DNA of 25,528 nt from assembly GCA_964433845.1 (NCBI GenBank), contig CAYSTA010000025.1, positions 1-25,528 of the forward strand, read 5' to 3'. Below the pieces are notes generated by a model that ran no database searches, was not told the DNA's origin, and saw only the letters and a program-made list of their open reading frames with translations. Below, in pieces: positions 7,185-14,389 of this stretch (its first letter is position 1; each line of letters opens with the position of its first letter). The stretch comes from MAG-121220-bin8 sp964433845. GTDB taxonomy: Bacteria > Bacteroidota > Bacteroidia > Flavobacteriales > Flavobacteriaceae. The position numbers were made by a program, and so were the translations under genes.

Positions 7185-8780
7185 ATGAAAAGAAAGGATT
7201 ATTTAAGATCAAAAAAACATAAAGCAGAGCACTCTAGATGGGGTAGAAGAGGGTTTTTAAAAACTTTAGGAATTGCTGGTGCTGGTTCAATTTCTTTTGG
7301 CAATACTTCTTTATCAGTTTTAAATTCGAATTTTTTAACTAATGCATTGACAGATTCTATAAGTGATAGATCATTAGTATTAATAAGATTAAAAGGAGGA
7401 AATGATGGATTAAATACAATTGTTCCCCTATATGATTTTGATACTTATGTTAATAAAAGACCTACTATTTATATTCCTAAGTCTAATTTGATTAAGCTAA
7501 ATGATGATTTTGCAATACCAAACCATATGAATAATATAGAACCTTTATGGAAAGATGGAAAAATGAAAGTTGTTAATGGAGTAGGTTATGAAAACCCAAA
7601 TGGATCACATTTTAAATCCTCAGATATATGGGCTAGTGCTACAAGAAATACTGAAATTTCTACAGGATGGCTTGGAAGGTATTATGACGAAAAATATTTA
7701 GATTATCTTACTAATCCTCCAGAAAAACCTGTAGCAATTCAAATAGGTAGTAGAGGAAATTTAATTTTTAATGGAAGTAAAACAACGTATGCTTTTGCTG
7801 TTTCAAGTCCTGAAAGATTAAAAAAAGTTGCTGAGAATGGAACCTTGTTTGATACAAAAAATTTACCTGATTGTACTCACGGAGATCAAATTGAATTTCT
7901 TAGAAGAATCTCTAATGCGACATTTAATTATGCTTCTGTTATACACAAAGCTTATAATGAATCGGAAGATTTTAATCAATATGATGCAGAGAATAATTTA
8001 GATACCCAACTTAGTTTAGTTTCTAGGCTTATAAAAGGTAGTTTAGGTTCTAAAATATATATGGTTTCATTAGGAGGGTTTGATACACATGGTAATCAAC
8101 CTGAAAGACACCAGAAATTATTAACTACTTTGTCAAATTCAGTTAAGGTATTTTATGATGATTTAAAGTATTATGGACTTGATAATAAAGTGCTTTCATT
8201 AACTTTTTCAGAATTTGGAAGAAGAGTTGCTGAAAATGGATCTGAAGGAACAGATCATGGAGCCGCTGCTCCTGTGATGTTGTTTGGACCAGCTTTAAAA
8301 GGAAATGGTATTATTGGTGATCATCCGAGTTTAAGTGATCTAAATAAAAGAGGAAATTTAAAACATAATTTAGATTTTAGATCTATCTATACTACAATAC
8401 TTACTGATTGGCTATGTGGAGACAAGAATTTTATTAATAAGGCGATGTTAGGAAATGAATATTCACTTCTAGGTCTTGGTATAAATTGCAATGATGATGT
8501 GATAAATTATGATAATATTATTCCTTATCATGCTGCAATATATGGTTCTACAAAGGTTGATTTAAACTTGAGAATTAATCAAGACCACCATATTAAAATA
8601 TACATTTATGATATATTAGGTCGTAATCATGGATTGATTTATGATAATCTATTGAGAAGAGGGACACATACTTTTCCACTATCAATAAATTCTAATAAAA
8701 AATTAGCTTCAGGACAATATTTTTATAATATTAAAGTATTGGGAGGTAAAGATTTAAATAAATCTTTTATTGTAAAATAG
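7185..8780 (+). CDS. DUF1501 family protein with Tat signal and T9SS-like C-terminal tail
   Basis: A 531-residue DUF1501 protein (PF07394, alkaline-phosphatase/sulfatase-like fold). The N-terminus has a twin-arginine motif, GRRGFLKTLG at 20-29, followed by a mild Ala/Gly/Ser hydrophobic stretch. The family core shows LIRLKGGNDGLNT, GGFDTHGNQPERH and SEFGRRVAENG with GTDHGAAAP. After the core (about residue 455 on), the last 75 residues change character: IYIYDILGR, a glycine turn, ASGQYFYNIKV and a final K-x-F-I-V-K strand resemble the type A type IX secretion sorting domain. So the protein may cross the inner membrane folded via Tat and then be sorted outward by T9SS. It is translated two bases after DUF1800, probably as a pair. 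No enzymatic activity is established that I know of. Confidence 0.87.
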   Translation: MKRKDYLRSKKHKAEHSRWGRRGFLKTLGIAGAGSISFGNTSLSVLNSNFLTNALTDSISDRSLVLIRLKGGNDGLNTIVPLYDFDTYVNKRPTIYIPKSNLIKLNDDFAIPNHMNNIEPLWKDGKMKVVNGVGYENPNGSHFKSSDIWASATRNTEISTGWLGRYYDEKYLDYLTNPPEKPVAIQIGSRGNLIFNGSKTTYAFAVSSPERLKKVAENGTLFDTKNLPDCTHGDQIEFLRRISNATFNYASVIHKAYNESEDFNQYDAENNLDTQLSLVSRLIKGSLGSKIYMVSLGGFDTHGNQPERHQKLLTTLSNSVKVFYDDLKYYGLDNKVLSLTFSEFGRRVAENGSEGTDHGAAAPVMLFGPALKGNGIIGDHPSLSDLNKRGNLKHNLDFRSIYTTILTDWLCGDKNFINKAMLGNEYSLLGLGINCNDDVINYDNIIPYHAAIYGSTKVDLNLRINQDHHIKIYIYDILGRNHGLIYDNLLRRGTHTFPLSINSNKKLASGQYFYNIKVLGGKDLNKSFIVK

Positions 8781-8781
8781 T

Positions 8782-9561
8782 TTATAAACTTGTAAAAAGC
8801 TTTTCCATCTTTTTAATTTCTTCATCTGCCATTATTTTATCAACTAAAATCCTTCCACTATGTTCATCTGTAATAAGTTTTTTTCTTGAGGCAATATCTA
8901 ATTGAACTTGAGGAGGTATAGTAAAAAAAGACCCAGCAGATGCACCTCTCTCAACAGCCACAACAGCAAGTCCATTTCTAACACTAGATCTAATCTTCTT
9001 ATATGAGATAAGTAAAGATTCATCAATTTTTGACTCAAACTTTTTTGATTTCTTTAATAACCCAGTTTCTTCTTTTTCAGTTTCTTCTAGTATATCATCT
9101 AATTCATTTTTTTTATGACTTAAATGCTCTTTTCTTTCTTTTAGTTTCTCACTATTTTGATCAATATTTTCTTTTTTTAACTCTATTTGAGCAGATAATT
9201 CTTTAATTTGCTTAGTGCAAAGTTCAATTTCAAGTTCTTGAAATTCAATTTCTTTACTTAAGGACTCAAAAGCTCTATTATTTCTAACATTTTTTTGTTG
9301 ATCATTATATTTTTTAATCATAGACTTAGCATGTTCAATAGTATTCTTTTTTGATTTAATTTCTTCTTCATATTGAGCTAATTCTTCATGTATTTTAGAA
9401 ATTCTGACTTCTAATCCAGTAACTTCATCTTCTAAATCTTCTACCTCTAGAGGAAGTTCACCTCTAACACTTCTTATTTTATCAATTCTAGAGTCGATTA
9501 ATTGTAAGTCATAAAGCGCTCTAAGTTTATCTTCTACTGAAAATTCTACTTTTTTTGCCAT
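8782..9561 (-). CDS. DUF164/zf-RING_7 coiled-coil protein with degenerate zinc ribbon
   Basis: A 259-residue cytoplasmic protein. Residues about 35-165 form a long charged coiled coil rich in Glu and Lys. The C-terminal 70 residues align with the C4-type zinc ribbon of DUF164 (COG1579) proteins. From memory, bacteroidotal relatives read ACGGCF, then IPPQ, then CEYCGRILVD. Here the segments are ASAGSFF, TIPPQ and DEHSGRILVD, so all four zinc cysteines are replaced (Ser, Ser, Asp, Ser) while the scaffold is kept. The only Cys in the protein lies in the coiled coil. It directly follows the Nif3-like gene (2-base gap), a common pairing. The function of the family is uncertain; nucleic-acid or ribosome-related roles have been suggested. 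It meets DUF1501 tail to tail with one base between. Confidence 0.88.
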   Translation of the reverse strand: MAKKVEFSVEDKLRALYDLQLIDSRIDKIRSVRGELPLEVEDLEDEVTGLEVRISKIHEELAQYEEEIKSKKNTIEHAKSMIKKYNDQQKNVRNNRAFESLSKEIEFQELEIELCTKQIKELSAQIELKKENIDQNSEKLKERKEHLSHKKNELDDILEETEKEETGLLKKSKKFESKIDESLLISYKKIRSSVRNGLAVVAVERGASAGSFFTIPPQVQLDIASRKKLITDEHSGRILVDKIMADEEIKKMEKLFTSL

Positions 9562-9563
9562 AA

Positions 9564-10343
9564 TTAAAAATAATTAACTGGGTTTGTTTTGGTTTTTGAT
9601 ATAATGCACGCAAACTTAGGAATTTTTTTCATAAGAAAATTTAAAATTAACTCTTTTGTGTACTGTTCACTTTCAAAGTGACCTATATCTAATAATAATA
9701 TCTTGTTTTCACCTTTAAAATAATCATGATACTTTAGGTCTGCAGTTATCAGACAATCAGCTTTGGAATTAATTGCATCATCAATTGCAAAACTTCCAGA
9801 TCCACCTAAAACTGCTACCTTTTTAATTTTATTATTGATAAATGGTGAATGTTTTATTGTTTTAACATTCATTTTTTTCTTCACATATTTCAAAAACTCT
9901 TTTTCGGAAAATGATTCTTTAAGATTGCCGATCATTCCCATTCCCCCTTTAAATCCTATTTTAGGGATAAGTATTTTAGCATTAATTAAGCTCAGTTGTT
10001 TTGCAATTTGAAAATTTACTCCTTTAGGGTGATTATCTAAATTTGTATGTAAAGCATAAATATTGATATTATTTTTTATTGCTTTACGGACTACCCTTTC
10101 TACATATGTTTCTTTGGTGATTCTTTTTAAACCTGAAAAAATTATAGGATGAAAACTAATTATCAAATTACATTTTTCTTCAATAGCCTCATCCACCACA
10201 TTTTCTAATGTATCAATGGTTATTAAAGCTTTCGTAATTTTTTCAGATTTATCACCAACAATTAATCCAACATTATCAAAATCTTCAGCTGATTCCAATG
10301 GAGCCCAATCTTCAATTATAGTTATGATTTCTTCTAATTTCAC
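9564..10343 (-). CDS. Nif3-like dinuclear metal centre protein, short form
   Basis: A 259-residue member of the Nif3/YbgI (DUF34) family, which forms hexamers with a two-metal site. Motifs: EDFDNVGLIVGD near 19-30, ISFHPIIFSGLK near 63-74, HTNLDNHPKGVN near 99-110, VLGGSGSFA near 174-182 and GHFESEQYTKE near 217-227; the C-terminus NPVNYF is typical. Flavobacterial homologues are usually about 360-370 residues because a PII-like domain of about 100 residues is inserted in the middle. That insert is absent here, giving the E. coli YbgI-like length. The start is GTG: no ATG exists between the in-frame stop at 10362-10364 and the conserved N-terminus. Proposed roles include GTP-cyclohydrolase-like or metal-related functions, none proven. 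It is translated just before DUF164 and is divergent from lpxK. Confidence 0.88.
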   Translation of the reverse strand: MKLEEIITIIEDWAPLESAEDFDNVGLIVGDKSEKITKALITIDTLENVVDEAIEEKCNLIISFHPIIFSGLKRITKETYVERVVRKAIKNNINIYALHTNLDNHPKGVNFQIAKQLSLINAKILIPKIGFKGGMGMIGNLKESFSEKEFLKYVKKKMNVKTIKHSPFINNKIKKVAVLGGSGSFAIDDAINSKADCLITADLKYHDYFKGENKILLLDIGHFESEQYTKELILNFLMKKIPKFACIISKTKTNPVNYF

Positions 10344-10356
10344 AATTTTTTTATTG

Positions 10357-10364
10357 CAAAGTTA
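10357..10364 (-). promoter_or_regulatory. Putative -7 box (TAACTTTG) for nif3-like/DUF164
   Basis: A perfect minus-strand TAnnTTTG box. A TTG from the palindrome CAATTG (10381-10386) lies 16 bases upstream, slightly closer than the usual spacing. The predicted transcript would have a leader of only about 8 bases before the GTG start. Confidence 0.5.
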
Positions 10365-10383
10365 TAAATTCTCTAATCATCAA

Positions 10384-10410
10384 TTGTTTAGATTATAATT
10401 TATACTTTAG
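10384..10410 (+). promoter_or_regulatory. Putative promoter for lpxK
   Basis: TTG at 10384-10386 is followed 16 bases later by TACTTTAG (10403-10410), which differs at one position from TAnnTTTG. It ends four bases before the lpxK ATG, predicting a leaderless or nearly leaderless mRNA. The TTG is half of the palindrome CAATTG that also serves the opposite promoter. Confidence 0.35.
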
Positions 10411-10414
10411 TTTT

Positions 10415-11425
10415 ATGTTAATTATTAGAAAAATTTTGTATCCTATTTCTATAATTTATTTCATTATAATTAGTTTTAGAAATATTCTTTTTAATTATAA
10501 AATTTTAAAATCTAAAAAATATACGATTCCATTAATAGGCATAGGTAATTTAAGCACGGGAGGAACAGGAAAAACTCCAATGGCTGAATATATTTTTGAA
10601 AATTTTAGTGAAAAATTTAATTTGGCTTTATTAAGTAGGGGTTATAAAAGATCAACTTCAGGCTACATCAAGGCTTCTTCAAAATCATCTCCAAAATCGA
10701 TCGGAGATGAGCCTTATCAGATTTTAAAAAAATTTAAAAATATTCAAGTTTCAGTTGATGAAAAAAGAGTTAGAGGAGTTAATAATTTAATTTTACAAAA
10801 CAATAATTTAGATGGGATAATTTTAGATGATTGTTTTCAACATCGAAGTATTTCTCTTAAATTAAACATTTTACTTACTACTTATAAAGAGCCATTTTTT
10901 AATGATTGTATCTTACCTACAGGAAATTTAAGAGAACCATTAAATGGTTATAAAAGAGCAGACATAATTATTGTAACAAAATGTCCAGATAATTTAAAAG
11001 AGTCTGAAATGCGGGACTTTTACAATTCAATTAATCTTCTTAAGCATCAAAGTTTGTTTTTTTCATCAATATCTTATAATCCTACTCTTTTTGGAAAAAC
11101 AAATATTCAAATTGAAGAATTAAAAAAATCAAGAGTTTTATTAGTAACAGCAATATCTAATAGCAACCCTTTAATAGAATTTTTTCATAATAATGATATT
11201 GAATTTGATCATATGAAATTTTCAGATCATTATGATTATTCTTCTAAAGATATTTTTAAAATTGAACAAGAATTTGAAGATACAATTGTTGTTACAACGG
11301 AAAAGGACTATAGAAAAATTAAGAATTTAAATTTAAATAATAAATTGTTTTATTTAGAAATAAAAACTAGATTTTTAAGAAATGAGGATGCATTTAAATC
11401 TCTAATTTCAACTGCTCTCAGTTAA
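10415..11425 (+). CDS. lpxK: Tetraacyldisaccharide 4'-kinase (LpxK)
   Basis: Inner-membrane-associated kinase that adds the 4'-phosphate to the tetraacyl-disaccharide-1-phosphate precursor of lipid A. At 336 residues it has the normal length. An N-terminal hydrophobic helix (about 8-27) is followed by a P-loop variant GGTGKTP at 49-55 inside IGNLSTGGTGKTP, IGDEPYQ near 97-102, ILDDCFQHR near 136-144 with the conserved Asp pair and His, and TTEKDYRKI in the C-terminal part. It shows that the organism makes lipid A. It is a single gene divergent from the nif3-like gene. Its stop codon shares bases with the stop codon of the convergent lipA, so the two transcripts overlap at their ends. Confidence 0.92.
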   Translation: MLIIRKILYPISIIYFIIISFRNILFNYKILKSKKYTIPLIGIGNLSTGGTGKTPMAEYIFENFSEKFNLALLSRGYKRSTSGYIKASSKSSPKSIGDEPYQILKKFKNIQVSVDEKRVRGVNNLILQNNNLDGIILDDCFQHRSISLKLNILLTTYKEPFFNDCILPTGNLREPLNGYKRADIIIVTKCPDNLKESEMRDFYNSINLLKHQSLFFSSISYNPTLFGKTNIQIEELKKSRVLLVTAISNSNPLIEFFHNNDIEFDHMKFSDHYDYSSKDIFKIEQEFEDTIVVTTEKDYRKIKNLNLNNKLFYLEIKTRFLRNEDAFKSLISTALS

Positions 11426-12378
11426 TTAATATGTTTTTGAGCTTTATAAGAAGACCTTACTAGAGGGCCACTTTCAACATGTCTAAATCCTAAATTTTTA
11501 GCAAATTCTTCATAAATTTTGAATTGATCAGGCGTAATAAATTCTTTTACTGGTAGATGTTTTTTTGAAGGTTGTAGATATTGTCCAATGGTTACAATAT
11601 CTACATTGTTTTCTATTAAATCTATAAGTGTTTGGAATACTTCATTTTCTTTTTCACCCAATCCTAGCATGATTCCTGATTTAGTTCTTCTAATTCCTTT
11701 TCTTTTTAAATATTCAAGAACTTTAAGACTTCTTTCATATTTTGCTTGAATTCTTACTTCCCTAGTTAATCTTCGAACGGTTTCCATATTATGAGAAACT
11801 ACCTCAGGACAAACCTCTACAATTCTATTTAAATGCTTTTCAATTCCTTGAAAATCTGGTATTAAGGTTTCAAGTGTAGTTTTAGGATTTAACCTTCTAA
11901 TACTTTTAACCGTTTCAGCCCATATAAAAGAACCCATATCTTTCAAATCATCCCTGTCAACAGATGTTATAACAGCATGTTTGATACTCATCACTTTTAT
12001 AGAATTAGCTACTTTTTCTGGTTCAGCCCAATCTATATTTTTTGGTTTGCCAGTTTTAACACCACAAAATCCACAAGACCTTGTACAGATATTTCCTAGG
12101 ATCATAAAAGTAGCAGTTCCTTCACCCCAACATTCACCCATATTAGGACAATTTCCAGAAGAACATATTGTATTTAAATTATATTTATCTACTAACCCTC
12201 TTAATTCTGTATATTTTTTTCCTGTAGGAAGTTTTACTCTAATCCAGTTAGGTTTTTTTAATATTTCTTTATTCGATGAAATGTTATTTGCATTAGTTTT
12301 ATTGTTGGATATATTAAGCTTTTTCAATTCAGATTTTTGAATAGTTGTATTGTTTAATGTATTTGGAAGAATTGGCAT
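11422..12378 (-). CDS. lipA: Lipoyl synthase (LipA)
   Basis: Radical SAM enzyme inserting two sulfur atoms into octanoyl groups on lipoyl-dependent proteins. Both iron-sulfur clusters are accounted for: the auxiliary cluster by Cys72, Cys77 and Cys83 (CSSGNCPNMGEC), and the radical SAM cluster by CTRSCGFC (Cys98, Cys102, Cys105). The C-terminal RSSY motif (308-311) supplies the serine ligand of the auxiliary cluster. The protein is 318 residues. About 40 Asn/Ser/Lys-rich residues precede the conserved PNWIRVKLPTGKKYTELR, somewhat longer than the roughly 290-residue flavobacterial enzymes I remember; no later Met allows a shorter start. It lies 45 bases downstream of the Nramp-like gene on the same strand, with a possible promoter of its own (TAACTTTA, minus strand, between the genes). 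Confidence 0.95.
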   Translation of the reverse strand: MPILPNTLNNTTIQKSELKKLNISNNKTNANNISSNKEILKKPNWIRVKLPTGKKYTELRGLVDKYNLNTICSSGNCPNMGECWGEGTATFMILGNICTRSCGFCGVKTGKPKNIDWAEPEKVANSIKVMSIKHAVITSVDRDDLKDMGSFIWAETVKSIRRLNPKTTLETLIPDFQGIEKHLNRIVEVCPEVVSHNMETVRRLTREVRIQAKYERSLKVLEYLKRKGIRRTKSGIMLGLGEKENEVFQTLIDLIENNVDIVTIGQYLQPSKKHLPVKEFITPDQFKIYEEFAKNLGFRHVESGPLVRSSYKAQKHIN

Positions 12379-12423
12379 AAAAATATAATACGGAGTAAAG
12401 TTACAAACTATTGATTAAAATTT

Positions 12424-13635
12424 TTATAAAATAGTCAAATACCATACTGTAAAGCATGTTAAAAAAATTAATCCCATTATACTTAGGATGTTTATTGCTT
12501 TAGATGGTCTATTTTCTTTTGGAGTATATTTGCTATTAATTAATCTGAAATTTACAAATGCATAAAATGGTGCAGTTATAAATGAAAGTATAGTTGCTAT
12601 TTTTACCAGTAGAGCCATTTCAGACATAAAGAATACAAAAACTGATAATGTGCCTATAGCTAAAATTATAATCCAAAGATTATAGTTTGCAATCTTCTTT
12701 ATTCCCAACAAACTAAAAGTTTTTTCCATTGTTCTTGGAGAAGCATCAAGACATGTAATAGTTGTGCTAAACATTGTTGTAAAAGCGGCTATTGCTATTA
12801 TTAAGAAAACCTCATTTCCTATAGAATTTGTATATAGATTTATTAATTGTTTTGCAAACTCTCCTCCTTGATTTGAAAAGGTTTCTCCACTATTATACAT
12901 AACAAATGATCCTAACGCAATAAAAGATATGCCTAAAATTATAGTAGTTATATAACCAATATTAAAATCAAATATGATTTCTTTTTCATTTATTCTTTTT
13001 TCTTTTTTCTTTTTTTCAAGTGTCCAAATAGATTGCCATATAGATACATCCAATGGTGCTGGCATCCAGCCCATAAATGCAACTAAAAAGGCAATACTCC
13101 ATGTTTCTTTTGGAAAAATTTGAGTTAATTCCAATTCATTTGTAGAATTAATGGCGGCAAATAAAACTGCTAATAGAGTGCTAATAGCTAATAAGATTAT
13201 TACAAATTTCATTAGATTATCTAACAGTTTATATCTGCCAATTAAAAGTATTATTAAACACAAAAAAATTATTATAAATGCCCATATGGTAATATTTGTA
13301 GTAATTCCAAAAAGTTCAATTGCTAATCCTGCAGTAACAATTGTTACGGCACTTTGGATTGTAAACATAGTAATTAGAGATAAAAGTAGATAAATCAATA
13401 AAACATATTTACCTAATTTATAGTAGCCATCTAAGAGGCTTTCCCCGGTGGCTAATGAATATTTTGGTCCAAATAAAAAAAAAGGATATTTAAATAGATT
13501 AGAAAGAATTAGAGCCCATAATAATCCAAAACCAAAATCAGCACCCGCTCTAGTAGACTGAACAAGGTGAGAAACTCCAATCGCTGCACCTGCAAAAAGT
13601 AATCCAGGCCCTAATTTTTGTATTACTGATCTCAT
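12424..13635 (-). CDS. Nramp-family-related transporter with non-canonical metal site
   Basis: A 403-residue inner-membrane protein with about eleven hydrophobic helices and the Nramp (LeuT-like) pattern. The first helix region reads GPGLLFAGAAIGVSHLVQST, followed by RAGADFGFG. Compared with canonical MntH/Nramp, the helix-1 motif DPGN is replaced by GVSH, and the helix-6 MPH motif is MPAP (GWMPAPLD near residues 188-195). So the Asp and Asn metal ligands are not conserved, although the Met-Pro of helix 6 is. Closely similar proteins occur in other Flavobacteriia as far as I recall and are annotated as Nramp by homology, so their substrate is unproven. The start ATG overlaps the sigma-factor stop (ATGA), implying translational coupling. 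A divalent cation, or a different ion, is possible. Confidence 0.82.
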   Translation of the reverse strand: MRSVIQKLGPGLLFAGAAIGVSHLVQSTRAGADFGFGLLWALILSNLFKYPFFLFGPKYSLATGESLLDGYYKLGKYVLLIYLLLSLITMFTIQSAVTIVTAGLAIELFGITTNITIWAFIIIFLCLIILLIGRYKLLDNLMKFVIILLAISTLLAVLFAAINSTNELELTQIFPKETWSIAFLVAFMGWMPAPLDVSIWQSIWTLEKKKKEKRINEKEIIFDFNIGYITTIILGISFIALGSFVMYNSGETFSNQGGEFAKQLINLYTNSIGNEVFLIIAIAAFTTMFSTTITCLDASPRTMEKTFSLLGIKKIANYNLWIIILAIGTLSVFVFFMSEMALLVKIATILSFITAPFYAFVNFRLINSKYTPKENRPSKAINILSIMGLIFLTCFTVWYLTIL

Positions 13636-14180
13636 GATTTTTTAATTATTTCAGCTAAAATTCTTTTTGCTCTCATTATTCTAACTTTCACATTATTTAT
13701 TGGTTGATTAAGCTTATTAGAAATTTCTTTATAGCTTAATTCATTGAAATACCTCAGTTCAATAACCTTTTTATAATTAGGCTTTAATTTACTTATTTTA
13801 TTTTTTAGAGATTTTAATTTTTGTTCATTTATAAGATCATCTTCAGGGCTAGGAGAGCTTTCAATAACTTCTACAAAATCACTGGATTCAAGTACATTTA
13901 AATTATTTTTATTTTTTCTTAGTTGATCAATATGGAGATTTTTTGAAATAGTAATAAGCCATGTTTTAAATAGATATTTATCATTATAAGTATTTATTTT
14001 TTCAAATGCTTTGGTAAAGCTTTTAATGGTAATGTCTTCAGCATTGGACTCATTTTTTATTCTTTTTAATTGAAAATTATAAATATCATCCCAGTAGGTA
14101 TTTAATAAATAACTAAATGCATTTTGATTATTTTCTTTTGCAAGATTAATTTGATTTCTAATAAATTTGTTTTCTGCCAA
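13632..14180 (-). CDS. ECF-type sigma-70 family RNA polymerase sigma factor
   Basis: A 182-residue sigma factor made of region 2 (about residues 20-90, with ESNAEDITIKSFTKAFEKI and FKTWLITISKNLHIDQLRK) and region 4 (about 125-178, with LRYFNELSYKEISNKLNQ as a helix-turn-helix). Regions 1.1 and 3 are absent, which defines the ECF group. No anti-sigma gene, FecR-like gene or zinc-binding anti-sigma motif is adjacent. The start is TTG: the in-frame stop lies three codons upstream and no ATG occurs before region 2. It is four bases after the small cysteine protein gene and overlaps the Nramp-like gene by four bases. It may regulate metal or stress responses together with these neighbours; this is inference from context. 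Confidence 0.9.
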   Translation of the reverse strand: MAENKFIRNQINLAKENNQNAFSYLLNTYWDDIYNFQLKRIKNESNAEDITIKSFTKAFEKINTYNDKYLFKTWLITISKNLHIDQLRKNKNNLNVLESSDFVEVIESSPSPEDDLINEQKLKSLKNKISKLKPNYKKVIELRYFNELSYKEISNKLNQPINNVKVRIMRAKRILAEIIKKS

Positions 14181-14184
14181 ACTA

Positions 14185-14388
14185 TTAATTCAAATTCATT
14201 TTAGGCTTTTTACAGTCAGTTTCATTTGGAAGTTTACCGCAAATTCCACAAGGTTCATTGTTCTTATTTAAAAATGGATTAGCACTAGCACAAGTCCCGG
14301 AGAATTTTCCATTTTTTTTTAAAATAATTTTGATGGAAATTCCAGCAAAAGCTATACCTAATAATAAAAATGTAATTACATATAACAT
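14185..14388 (-). CDS. Small membrane protein with four cysteines
   Basis: A short protein (67 residues from ATG at 14388). The upstream in-frame TTG at 14400 would give 71 residues and overlap murB by 11 bases; the ATG start leaves one base after the murB stop and is preferred. Residues 1-24 form a single transmembrane helix, followed by a Lys-rich stop and a short tail with four Cys in the pattern GTCASANPF, then PCGICGK, then TDCKK (positions 33, 47, 50 and 59 from the ATG). The tail could bind zinc or iron or form disulfides, depending on its orientation; positive charge after the helix suggests a cytoplasmic tail. I recall similar small proteins in other Flavobacteriia, without assigned function. 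It sits between murB and the sigma factor. Confidence 0.78.
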   Translation of the reverse strand: MLYVITFLLLGIAFAGISIKIILKKNGKFSGTCASANPFLNKNNEPCGICGKLPNETDCKKPKMNLN

Positions 14389-14389
14389 A

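Noticed and set aside
8780..8791. Perfect 12-base palindrome AGTTTATAAACT between DUF1501 and DUF164
   Set aside because: It is short, A/T-rich, has no loop, and is expected by chance in sequence this AT-rich.
10124..10160. Nif3-like protein has FHP where many family members have HHP, suggesting a lost metal ligand
   Set aside because: I recall the FHP form as usual in flavobacterial homologues, so it is probably a lineage trait and not a defect of this protein.
10216..10398. Plus-strand 60-codon frame starting inside the nif3-like gene and reaching towards lpxK
   Set aside because: Most of it is antisense to the conserved N-terminus of the nif3-like protein, and it covers the divergent promoter region; there is no family resemblance.
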